Below are positions 34,087 to 44,432 of a stretch of DNA of 64,000 bases, piece by piece. Under the pieces are notes generated by a model. It saw nothing but the letters and a program-made list of their open reading frames with translations, was not told where the DNA came from and searched no databases. This stretch comes from Celoporthe dispersa (Eukaryota > Ascomycota > Sordariomycetes > Diaporthales > Cryphonectriaceae). The DNA lies in the NCBI GenBank assembly GCA_016584495.1, contig WAID01000004.1:2356001-2420000 (forward strand), in the 5' to 3' direction. The translations under genes and the position numbers were made by a program. Positions within the stretch are counted from its first letter, which is position 1. Each line of letters starts with the position of its first letter.

Positions 34087-36538
34087 ATGGTCGTCGAGCT
34101 CGTGGCCGAGCGCAAAGGGCTTGTCGTGACCCATCAACATTGCCCAGACCGCCCCTACTTGGAGCTCCAAGTTCCGGAGGATGCGGATGTTGTGAGATTC
34201 GTCGAGTGCACTTTTGCTGGGCGAGACCAAGGTGAGTCGCGCTTGCAGTCGCATCGGAGAAGACGAATTGGCCCTGACTGTACGACTAGGATGGTACAGT
34301 GGCGGCATTCCAGACGTTTCATATACCTGGGTCGATGCCACGGTTGAGCGACCAGCGGGCCGCAGTGTTCTCGGCACTCTGAATATCAAATGTAACGATG
34401 CCGGCCCGCAAGAGTTCAGAGTCCACAAGAGACGCTGGCATGTCAAGACTAAAAAAGTCCGAAGAGTATGGGACGACCTGCGGGCAGGTGACGTGGTTCA
34501 AATGATCCCACGGGCCAACTACGCAGGTTGGGCCTGCTTGGTGCGTGAAGCTTGCATCAAGATTGGATATGAATTGTCACAGAACATCGCCCAGTCAGCT
34601 GATAATACCGCACCCTCATTACAAGAGGAATCGCCATTACCGATATATCAGTCCCGCCTGGACAGCCAGGACCACAAGGCCCGAATCCTCGTTGTGGAGC
34701 CTGCGCCGCTTGCCGGCGACCCTATCGTCTGCTCCCTCATTACTATTCGTCTGCTATCAGGACGGCCATTCGATGCCCTGTCGTACTGCTGGGGCGCTAG
34801 GAAATCCAAGGAGGTGCTCACCATCAACGGTCAAGATGTACTGGTCTCCAGCTCCGTGGTGGCTGCGCTGCGACGACTCCGTCACGAGGAGCAGGAGCTG
34901 CCCATATGGATCGACCAAGTCTGCATCAACCAATGCGACGGCGACGAGCGTGACGAGCAGATACGTCTCATGGCTGAGATCTACTCCAGTGCGGAGCAGG
35001 TGCATGTGTGGCTTGGAGAGGGCGACGTGGCGACATGGACAGCACTGCGCATCGTTCGTGACACGTTCAACATGCACTATCAGGTCTGTCCGGGGGGAGC
35101 CGCGTGCAAATGCCATGGCACTAGCCACGCGCTGGTGGTCGAGGACTTCAAAACCCGTCAGCTTCATGGCAAGCCGCCACCAGAGCTCATGCAGGAGGTA
35201 TTCTTTGCTCATGTCAAGAACGAACACGGCGAACTTGCGGATGCGGCCGGTGCGGTCAACAATCTGCAACTTACGACATTGATGTCGACCCTCTTTATTA
35301 ATCCCTGGTTTCGGCGCGTGTGGGTTCTACAAGAGGCCCTCCTAGCCCAAGATGCCATCGTACACTGCGGCGAAGAGCTCGTTCCTTGGAGGGAGGTGTT
35401 GCAGACCAGCGATTGGCTAGCGATGATCTACCAACCGCTCTACCATGCGCCGCACGTCACCATGCCGCACGTCTGGAGTCTCCTTAAGCCACGCGAAAGC
35501 CAAGTTCAGGAGCTGGAGCTTTTGGACGTGTTCACGCACGGTCTCGAGATGAAGGCCACAGATCCCAGGGACAAGCTATTTGCGCTCCTTTCGTTTGCAA
35601 GAGGGATGAGAAAAGGGACCGAAGTGCCTGTGGCAATCCAGAGCTCGAATCAAAAAAGTCTTGAGCAAGTGTTTGCGGATTTCACGGTGTGGTGGATCCA
35701 TGAGCATCAATCTCTGTCGATACTCTCACGTATCCACAGCCACAGGGACAGGACCTGGCAACGCCTTCTCTGCGGTCCTGAGAAACCACAGGTGAAGTCA
35801 CCAACATGGACCATCGGGTATGAGGGGCATGCCAAATGGGCTCGAATCTCCTTGGACGCTCAGTTCGACTTCCATGCGTCTGCCGATACAGTACCTGATA
35901 AGGAGCTGTTAGGCCAGGCATTGTCGAAGCCTAACCTCAGATTGCGGCTCACTGGCTTTGAGTTGACTGTCATCGAAAGGATCATCCACCTCTCTCTTCA
36001 AAATTATACCAAACCGCTGATAAAGCCAGCGAAAGAGCTTCTCCAAGTCTTCGACGTACTCTTTGACCCATGTGGACGTCATCGAACGTGGAATTCCAAG
36101 TTTAAAGGTCCAGATTGGGTTAGGCCTCTATCTATTAGAGTCGATGGGCTTAGGGAAAAAGTATTTGATCATACAAAAACGCATTCGGATTGGGAGCAAC
36201 ATCAATCCCAACCAGCCTTGCAACTTCCACGACATATGTCGGATAGAATGGTGGCGGACAAACAGGAAACTACAGCCACAGGACTACCGACATGTCTGGA
36301 CCCGTTCTTGTTCGAGGCTGAGAATGGTTCGATCGGGATCTGCCCATGGATGGCTGAAACGGGAGATGTGGTTGTGATCCTGCATGGAGGGAAGGTGCCG
36401 TATTTGCTGAGGCCGGAGGGGAATAGCGGTTCGTTCCAGTTTATTGGCGAATGCTATGTCATGGGCGCCATGGATGGTAGGTGGTTCAGAGGACAGACAG
36501 AGAAGGGTATACAGCCTCGCACATTCACGATCATTTAG
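34087..36538 (+). CDS. HET-domain (heterokaryon incompatibility type) protein 1
   Basis: Two exons, 34087-34231 and 34290-36538 (58-nt intron with a CTGACT branch site), give 797 aa. The first about 190 residues are an N-terminal extension without a motif I can name. The HET domain, about residues 205-395, has the three expected blocks: FDALSYCWGARKS, then LPIWIDQVCINQCDGDERDEQ and IYSSAEQVHVWLGEGD, then NPWFRRVWVLQEAL. The C-terminal half ends in a conserved-looking Gly-rich segment (GDVVVILHGGKVPYLLR, QFIGECYVMGAMDG). HET domains share a fold with TIR domains and can trigger cell death after fusion of unlike hyphae. Most fungal HET genes have no proven role, so the incompatibility label is by family only. 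Convergent with HET gene 2. No NACHT, WD40 or ankyrin repeats are seen. Confidence 0.9.
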
Positions 36539-37217
36539 CTAGGGAGGTCCTGCGTTGGAGAATTTGTTTTCTAGCAGAGGCTGACAGGAGAGGAGGCATA
36601 GGCGGCAATCTAAACTGGAGGAATGAAGTAGAAGTGATACCGGCCGGAAAACAACAAGACTAAACCAACACTTTCCGGTAAGATCATGCAGCGAAGCGCC
36701 CAACATAACCTTTATTGATAGGGCGGCCCACTGCCAGTTCAAAGTTATAAACGATAACAGGTTGTGGCGTATAGAAGACTCTGAGCAATGCAAGAGTGTG
36801 TTAATGCTTTTCATAATTAGACATACTTTTATTAGCATGAGCAACTCGGGAAGACACAATAGCAAAGTGGTCTTAGAGCAGTCATTCCAACTAGAGGAAA
36901 CTAATTTCGAAGCCATCATGCCTCACAAAGCCTATTCGATGAAATCTCGATGTCAGTGATCTGTAGTGAGCGATATTATCGTACTTGCGTTGCAATTAAT
37001 AGCGATTTGCGCAAAGACAAGATCCGGAATATCGTTTGGTCAAATAAAACAAATGTATTAATTGCATCATGATAGCTTCTTATCCGGTAAGCATTGAATT
37101 TGGAAATCCAAGTTACAATATATTGGGTTTCGCTGTCTGTTTCTTATTACCCCAGCGATTGAACATCTTCAGTTTTTCGTCCCCTGTGCAATTTATTGGC
37201 CGATTCTTAAGAAAGGG
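36539..37217. other. Convergent spacer between the two HET genes
   Basis: About 680 nt between the two stop codons, moderately AT-rich from about 36660. No recognisable coding content and no transposon ends seen. Confidence 0.5.
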
Positions 37218-39512
37218 TCAGGAAATAAACCAAACCTGAGGTTTATAAATAATCGAATCGGGCTCATCAGCAGTCCCGTTAGGTCTACGAGCTCTCCCAA
37301 TTCTACCGCTCTTCCTATCCTCAACATTGTGATCCGAAAGTGTGACCTGACATATGTACTGACAGAAAATATCCCATGGCATCCAGCTGTCTGTATGCTT
37401 CCACCCCTCTTTCCACTTCCTCCCACCTGGGTGGCCGGTGATTGCTACTAGCGCAGCGCTGCTAGTTGAGCCACGGCACCCTTTCCGGATAACGTCTCTG
37501 TCTGGAACAAGAATCCCAAACGCCCTAGGTGCGTTCCGTGTGGAGTCAAGTGTGGCATTCCTAGCAAATATTTCGTCTAGTGCGACGGCTGATGCTGGAT
37601 CGTATGTGGCCTTGAGCCAGTGGCCTGCGTGCGAGTAGTGAATAATAAGATATTCTCGTGGGAGGTGAAGAGGGTCAAGCACAAATCCTTGGGATTCAAG
37701 CCGAAGACCATGCTTTGTTGTTGATCCACGCTCATGTCCATGCTGCGGTTTAGTCTTCCAAAAGGAAGAACAGACCCATCGGAGACCTGGATCTTGCAAC
37801 TTTTCGCCTTCGGAGAATATAACACCAGCGGGAACGTCACGAATATGATTCATCATAACCCGCGTGCGCTGTCCCACAGGGGTCGCGTCGAGCTCCGCGA
37901 TCACATTTGGTCTCAAGCCGATCATTCCCGCTAGGCAAAGATAAGCATCCCCATCATTAGTAGTTGTCCGTCCATTCAAGACTTTGAAGGCGGAGAGAAG
38001 GGCAGCGCAATGCGTCCGCTCCAAAGTCTGTCGGCGGTCGAATGCTCTCCGCAGGCTCCCGTAGCAGTCCAAGATCATCACAGCGTCCCTAGAGACGATA
38101 CCGGTCGCGGGATTTTCGTTCTTGTACTGGCCTTTCAGCTTGCGTATTGCGGCATTGACGTCGAACGCGCAGTCCCTGAGCTGGATGTGCAGATTCCTGG
38201 AGCCTAGCGCGCCCTCTTGCATGGTCCAGACCCGGCGCATCCACCCAGTCCCGAGCAGACGTATGAGCACCTCATGCCCAGGGAGCTCGCTTGACAGGGT
38301 CATCATCTCGGAGTCCAGTATCAGGACCTTTGAAGCTCGCGCGTACGTGTCACTCATTCGCGAGATCGCGAGGCGGCGGTACTCTCTGGAACGAGGCACG
38401 CACAGGGTGTCGATCCACAGAGCTATCGTCGGCACTGTCTCTTGTCCCTTGTTCTTTCGGAAAAGTTTCGAACTCCATGAGCGTTGGCCATAAAGTTGGG
38501 CTTCCGAGCATAGCTTCCACAGCCGCTTGATCTGGCAGGCTGGCAGCTCGTTGCGGTCCTGGCAGCCTAGCCCGTCCGACCAGACGTGTGAAATGGCAAC
38601 ATATTTGGTTCTCCGGTCCGAAGAGACCTGTAGTCTATATCCTTCGTCGGGGTGTATCTCTATCACTGGGATATTTCCGTTGTCGAGAACCTTCTTAACG
38701 TCCTCTATGGGCGAGGGCAAGGTCCTGCACGTCGCCGGGTCGGCACACACATGCTTTGTTATGTAGGTAGCCTGGTCGATCCTCCGCGCGATGCACCTAT
38801 CAGACGAACACAGCCTGTGTGCTTCTTGCGGGACCATCTCGCGCCGAGGTATCGTCGAAGCAAAGAGCACGGCTGGAATGGACAGGCTATTGTACAGCCG
38901 CGATGCGTCGTTTATACACCAGCCCTGCCTCACAAGCTCGGCCGTCAGAAACTGCATAGTGCCCCAGTCGCTTGCGAATGGGAGATATGGGCTTGGATAA
39001 ATGGGGAAAGCATCCGATAGCGCCGTCTCTAGAGTCGCGCCAAGCGCAATGATGGAGAGGAGAACAGGCGCCGGCAGTAGGCCATGGCCCGCAGACTGGA
39101 GGCTCAACAGGCATTTGACGTATACCCGCGCCTGGTAGAGGAGTTGTTTCCTGGCGTTGTTTTGCTTGACTCTGGCTCGCTTCAACCATGTATCGATATA
39201 ACGAGGAAGAATTGTTCGGCTCGTGAGCGTTGGGGGTTCCTGAGTAGAATCGGTGAAGTCGGCAGGGTCGACAGGCTCGTCGAAGATGTTGCTCATGAGG
39301 TTGAAGTATAACCAAGCTTGAAGGAATGCGGCTGTCTCTTCACACGTTCGGGTGCCCTTCATCGTGAAGTCCAGCTTCGTGAAGTCATGTTCGTCATAGC
39401 CGTGGCGAGACGGATACTCCAAAAATGGACAAGACAACTCAGAAGCGGCGACGCAGAGTAGAGGAACAGTGGGCAAGCATATGCCGTAGTTTGCGGTAGG
39501 AATATGGTCCAT
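37218..39512 (-). CDS. HET-domain protein 2
   Basis: Single-exon frame of 764 aa from the ATG at 39512. The N-terminal about 300 residues are helical and include a Cys/His-rich stretch (SSDRCIARRIDQ, KHVCADPATCRTLP) that may bind metal. The HET region follows, about residues 303-435: KYVAISHVWSDGLGCQDRNE, then IALWIDTLCVPRSREYRR, MSDTYARASKVLILDSEM, then GWMRRVWTMQEGALGSRN. The C-terminal part has FGILVPDRDVIRKGCRGSTS. It belongs to the HET subgroup with AISHVWSDG instead of ALSYCWG, so it is not a recent duplicate of HET gene 1. Cytoplasmic location and a role in self/non-self recognition are inferred only from the family. Confidence 0.9.
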   Translation of the reverse strand: MDHIPTANYGICLPTVPLLCVAASELSCPFLEYPSRHGYDEHDFTKLDFTMKGTRTCEETAAFLQAWLYFNLMSNIFDEPVDPADFTDSTQEPPTLTSRTILPRYIDTWLKRARVKQNNARKQLLYQARVYVKCLLSLQSAGHGLLPAPVLLSIIALGATLETALSDAFPIYPSPYLPFASDWGTMQFLTAELVRQGWCINDASRLYNSLSIPAVLFASTIPRREMVPQEAHRLCSSDRCIARRIDQATYITKHVCADPATCRTLPSPIEDVKKVLDNGNIPVIEIHPDEGYRLQVSSDRRTKYVAISHVWSDGLGCQDRNELPACQIKRLWKLCSEAQLYGQRSWSSKLFRKNKGQETVPTIALWIDTLCVPRSREYRRLAISRMSDTYARASKVLILDSEMMTLSSELPGHEVLIRLLGTGWMRRVWTMQEGALGSRNLHIQLRDCAFDVNAAIRKLKGQYKNENPATGIVSRDAVMILDCYGSLRRAFDRRQTLERTHCAALLSAFKVLNGRTTTNDGDAYLCLAGMIGLRPNVIAELDATPVGQRTRVMMNHIRDVPAGVIFSEGEKLQDPGLRWVCSSFWKTKPQHGHERGSTTKHGLRLESQGFVLDPLHLPREYLIIHYSHAGHWLKATYDPASAVALDEIFARNATLDSTRNAPRAFGILVPDRDVIRKGCRGSTSSAALVAITGHPGGRKWKEGWKHTDSWMPWDIFCQYICQVTLSDHNVEDRKSGRIGRARRPNGTADEPDSIIYKPQVWFIS

Positions 39513-41053
39513 ACTGTTTCAACAGATCTGCTTATAATTCCTGCGAGGTAGAAGTAAATCAAGCAACAGCTTGCTGTGTCTTCTTCTTGTCTCGGCTTGT
39601 ATGGCAATCAAGTTCAAGCCCAAAGCACCAAGCCCGATCAGAGGTGCTGACATAGCTAGATAGCAGATAAGGCAAGTCAGTATAATAAGCACTATAGCAA
39701 TCCGGAGATTTTCCGATCCACAAGAGGGTTACATACTGCGTTGAGCCCGTCCAGCTGAAAAAGTAAGGCACGAGTGAAGACATTGCGGCAAAGCACCGCC
39801 CCGCTGAGGTCCACACCGCCACTTCCACCCCCTTCTGACACTTCTTATTTTCTTCATCAATTGTTATCCGAATAACCTTGTTGTGGTGGCCAGCGGAGTG
39901 GACCTCGGGACATGAAATGTAGGTGGGTCCTGAGGCCGTTCAGATATAAGAGTACAACCCCCCCCCCGCCTTCATTTTTTCTACGCTTAGACAGAAAAAA
40001 ACAAGACATCTTCCCTTCTTTCCTTAATTTGAGCCCTCTGGATAGGTCCAAGGTAGGCTTTTCACCCTGACCTTGTGCACGTGTGGCCTTCGTTTGTTGT
40101 CGTCCTTGTGACCGATTCAGCACGCTTGGGTTGCACGAGCCCTTGCCCATTGCCTTAACGTTCGTCCTTTCGTGCGACGGCGCCCGAGGTTCTGGTTTAA
40201 TATAATCGAGGAATTGAAAAGAATCGAAAAGAAGAAAGCTGAGGCGAAGCAATTAGTTGTCGAAAAAGCTAACCGAAGCATAAAGATATTAGTTTCTGAA
40301 AGCTTATTGCTTAAGAAATGCTTTGAATCATTATTATAAAAGTTTGAGAAGATTGATGAGTTTATCGTAAATCAGAATATTTTTTAAATTAAGAGGTTTG
40401 AAAATATAGCTAATTTGTTTATTCTGTTGATTCTAACATTAGAGTGTTGCATTCTTGGCTCCTAGGTTTCCGTTCCGGATAGCTTGCGTGCTTGTCCTTG
40501 TTTCCGTCGTGACCTGCATATTGGATGGGTCATAACAACTTAGATCCACCAAACACAGAAGTCGCGGGTATTAGGTAGGTCCAAGTCAGGATGCATTCTT
40601 CCATTTCCACCTAACAGGAACTAGAGGCTCATATGCCACATCCTTCACATGCCATTCCAGAGTATAGACCAACTATCATTCGTACCTACTCACAAATCGA
40701 AGGTCGTGGAAGACGTCGTGCCTAGCTTGAGCTGACCTACAAGTGAATTGAAACATCACTGCGCCGGTGGTCAGGCGCAATGCCCTCTAGCCCGTGTTTC
40801 CCCCTTTTCTTATCTTTTCTGCTTCTTTCATTTTGCGTGCCTGTACGGCTGTGGGCGAAGGCGGGAGGGAGGGTCCAATGCAAGAAGGACAAGTCACAGC
40901 TCAAGGAGCCAATTATTAGATCTTGAGATTGAAAAAGCCCAACGCACTGATCATATATTCTTTTCAAGATAGCTTCGCGGATCGGCTTAACATGTATGGA
41001 TACGCCTCGCACATCGCTTCTACTTTTCATCCGAGCTTACGACTTTGATGACA
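39513..41053. other. Intergenic, AT-rich patch, no gene recognised
   Basis: About 1.5 kb between HET gene 2 and the promoter of the next regulator. A C10 run lies near 39960. At about 40200-40440 an AT-rich patch contains a Lys/Glu-rich coiled-coil-like reading (IEELKRIEKKKAEAKQ) broken by stops, perhaps the decayed end of a transposase, though no catalytic motif supports this. The rest has no recognisable content. Confidence 0.4.
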
Positions 41054-41080
41054 AGCTGAAGGAGCTGAAGGAGCTGAAGC
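41054..41080 (+). repeat. 9-nt tandem repeat, three units
   Basis: Three units of AGCTGAAGG, the last ending in C, about 270 nt upstream of the regulator start codon and just ahead of two inverted repeats. It could be part of the promoter or of the 5' leader. Confidence 0.8.
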
Positions 41081-41089
41081 TGGCGAAAC

Positions 41090-41106
41090 ACCGACTTGTC
41101 GTCGGT
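41090..41106. promoter_or_regulatory. Perfect inverted repeat ACCGAC-N5-GTCGGT
   Basis: Six-base arms with a five-base spacer, about 240 nt upstream of the Zn2Cys6 gene. It contains CCG and CGG triplets nine bases apart, the kind of arrangement bound by Zn2Cys6 dimers. Binding by the adjacent regulator is inferred only from position. Confidence 0.5.
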
Positions 41107-41176
41107 CTATTGGGCCATCCGCCAATCCAAAGATCAGAACCAGCTGACATAAGCCAACTCCCGAACTCACCGAAAA

Positions 41177-41198
41177 GGCCGAGGACTGCATCTCGGCC
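41177..41198. promoter_or_regulatory. Perfect inverted repeat GGCCGAG-N8-CTCGGCC
   Basis: Seven-base arms with an eight-base spacer, about 150 nt upstream of the Zn2Cys6 regulator start. It also presents CCG and CGG triplets. Together with the repeat at 41090 it is a plausible operator for self-regulation; no experiment supports this. Confidence 0.55.
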
Positions 41199-41345
41199 AT
41201 TTTCGGCGAATCTGGCCGGTATTTGGGCTGTAGGAACCCTCGCCCATGGACACCCGTCGTGGACGCTCGATCTGATAACTAGACGGCCTATGTCTGGTCA
41301 CACGACCAACGGCGTAATCCACCTGTCGCACTCATTTCGCCAAAA

Positions 41346-44300
41346 ATGGAGGAAGACGCAGCACAGGCCGAGTGCCCCGAGAAACGCCGACGCCGCCCGC
41401 CACTGGCATGCATTGCCTGTCGGCGCCGCAAGGTCCGCTGCGATCGAAAAATGCCGTGCCAGAATTGCGTTCGGGCTCGTAGGACTACCAGCTGCGCCTA
41501 TGTGCCTGACGACAGGCTCGAGCCGCGGGAGGGGACGCAGGGGTTCCATGATGGCATCAACGGGCGGAGCTACGACAGGGACGACGTCGTGAGCGCCCCT
41601 TACCTGAAACCAACCGGCGACCGCGCTGGCCACAATAGCCATGACGGCGCCAGCGAGGCCAGCAGCAGCCCGGCGGCCCTGGCAGAGAGGGTACGCCAGC
41701 TGGAGCAGCAGCTCGAGCAGGTGCTGGACTCGAAGAGCGCGGGGACTGCTGGCGCCAAGGCTGCGGCCCAGCTCCCCCACGCGAGACCTCCGTCTACCTC
41801 CCAATTCCTAGGCGAGGAGTACTGGCAGATCGGTGAGGGGGAATGAGAAGGCACAGTACCTGAACCCAACTGCAGAGGATGGCTCTAGCACGAGGGTCTT
41901 GCTGGCCAAGTCGAGGTATCTAGGAAGTAGCCATTGGATACACGCCATCACTCTTGTGGGTCACATCTCTTTCCTTATAGTCTCTCTTTTGCACCCTTAC
42001 CAAGCATGTCCCGTATCCCATGTCCCATAACCCAGGCCCTGAGAATGGAACCTGGCTCTCATTACTTTCAAGCCACCTTACAAATATACTTTGGGCACTG
42101 ATGGCCTATAATCTGGCAAAGTTAGGGATTTCTCCATTATCCCTCCCTTCAGCCCTCCACCCCACTCCCAACAACCCCCCCACCTCCTCCTCTCCTTGCT
42201 TGACCCTCACCCTGAACGCCATTCCCTTCACACTGGATTGAGGCATTGCCTGGAGACTTGAGGAGCAACCGCCTTCCTGGTTTAGCATCTGCATCCCCAA
42301 GAGCTTGATATAGCATCCAAAAACACATCTCCAGCGTTAAGTGCTCTGCCACAGGCAGAAGTCATGGCCACCGCCAGCACAGATGCATCCACAACCCAAG
42401 AAAAGCCAGGGGAAATGCCCTATTTACCAGTATATGTCCATTTAACTCGTTGATTTAGTCTGCATGAATATAGAAGCACAATCGCTGACAACTTTGCAGT
42501 TTCCACGCACCAACACTCTCATGGTGCTCCTGGATAGCCTCAAGGCCGACAAGACCTCTGAAACTTACCAAGCCGTTGCAGCAAGCAAGACAATTGGGAG
42601 AAACATCAAGGCTGCAAGAGTCCCACAGCTCTTGACCATGGAATTTGGAAAGCATGTCCCGTCCAAGGAAATTGCTGATGAGCTTCTCGAGTCGTATTTC
42701 CGCACCTTTGAAACTGTCTACCGCATCCTCCACATCCCGTCCTTTCGCCTAGAATATGGCCGGTACTGGCAGAATTCCCAGGCGGCGAGAGAGGCCTTCG
42801 TGATTCAGCTTCAGCTCTGCATGGCATTGGGCGCAGTGGTGCGCGATGAGAAGTATAGTCTGCGGAAGCTAGCTGTGCGATGGGTGTATGAAGCTCGGCT
42901 GTGGTTGATGCAGCCGTCAGAGAAGTCGCGGATAAACCTGTCAGGGTTGCAGGTCTGGTGTCTTGTACACCTTGCACGAGATGTGTGTGGTGTTGGATCC
43001 GATTTGGTTTGGACGTCTGCCGGCGTCATGATGAGGATGGCCCTCTACACCGGTCTGCACAGGGATCCTGACCATCTTCCCAAGATGTCACTCCTCGCAG
43101 CAGAAACGCGACGGCGTCTCTGGGCCACCATCTTGGAGATCCTTGTGCAATCAAGCATGGAATCGGGTGGGCCGCCACTAATATCCACGGCTGACTTCGA
43201 CTGCAAGCCGCCAGGCAACTACAACGACGAGGACCTCCTCGGCGACAATGTTGCAGCAGCACCACCATCACCTCAGCCGGCGACTACCTTTACCGATACA
43301 TCAGTCCAGATCGCCCTCCTAAATTCAATCAAGATCCGCCTCCGGATCGCAGCCTACCTAAATGAGTTCCGTTCCGTTCCCACCTTCGACAAGACTCTCG
43401 TCCTCAACGCCGACCTTACCGCCGCGTCCCGCAGCCTCGACGCCCTCCTCCGTGTATACCAGGCCCAGTCCTCGGGGATTAGCCCATTCCAGCTGGCCGT
43501 GACGGAGCACATTGTCCAAAGATACTTCCTCGCGCTACATCTTCCCTGGCTGGGCTTCGCCAAGGATAACCCGCGGTACTTCTTCTCTCGCAGGGTCTGC
43601 GTGGAGATAGCTCTCCGCAACCAGAAGGAGGCCAAGGCCCACGGCGGTCTCGGCAATCCCGGCTCTGTGCCGGATGACTTTGGCAAGCTTCTCATCTGCG
43701 CGACGGGCGGATACCGCTACATTGGCACGCAGTGCCTCCTGGCGCTGACCCTCGAGCTGATCTGGAACCTAGAGGAGCAGCGCAATGCCCTGCGCAGCCT
43801 GACAGGCGACACTACCACCCCCGACCCGTCAGGTACGCCGGGTATGGGGTTCGGGATACTGGGCTCACCCGCAGCCAACAGCGGAGAGATGCTTCAAGTC
43901 CTTCACGACTCAACAAACTGGATGCGCATGCGCATCAAAGCCGGCGAGGTCAATGTCAAGGGATATCTTTTTGGGCTGGCCATGCTTGCTGAGGCGGATG
44001 GACTATCTCAGGGCGTTAGCGACGAACAACTGAAGTCCATAGTACGCAATGCCTGCGAGTCGGCGGCAGCTGAGTCACTGAATATGTTGAAGGAAATGTA
44101 TGCCGCAGAAGGAGCGCAGTCGGGTGTCGGCGTGACTGGCAGTGCGGCTTCAGGCATGGGCAGTGTGGCCTGTCCGAGCTATACAGGTATGGACGGTACT
44201 CAAGTCTCATTGCCAGACCCCGGGGATGGCCAAGGCTTTGAGGCCATGGACACAGGGAGTAGTGGGACAATGACGGATTGGGATTGGGATGTGGTCAGTC

Positions 44301-44432
44301 TCTATTTGTCCCTATCTTTCTGGACTTTCTGCTTGCTGACGAACTTGTGTGATACAGCTGCAGGACCCGAGCTTCAACTTTAACGTCAACCTCAATCTCG
44401 GAGGGATGGATCTGATCTTTGGAAGTGAATGA
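41346..44432 (+). CDS. Zn2Cys6 transcription factor 1 with fungal-specific regulatory domain (one apparent frameshift)
   Basis: Exons 41346-41955, 42500-44293 and 44358-44432 give about 825 aa. The zinc cluster is near residues 20-50 (CIACRRRKVRCDRKMPC, then QNC and a final TTSC; spacing C2C6C5C2C8C). A Gln/Glu coiled coil follows (RVRQLEQQLEQVLD), then the middle homology region (ESYFRTFETVYRILHIPSF, MRMALYTGLHRDPDHLP, LLAAETRRRLWATILEI). The C-terminus is acidic and aromatic (DWDWDV, DPSFNFNVNLNLGG), a likely activation segment. At about 41840, G5 must be G4 to pass from EEYWQIGEG into KAQYLNPTAEDGSSTRV. The first intron is unusually long (544 nt) and may hide a small exon. The target is unknown; its promoter carries two palindromes. 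Confidence 0.82.

Noticed and set aside
40996..41592. Open frame upstream of and overlapping regulator 1
   Set aside because: No domain; it spans promoter repeats and runs in another frame over the zinc cluster.
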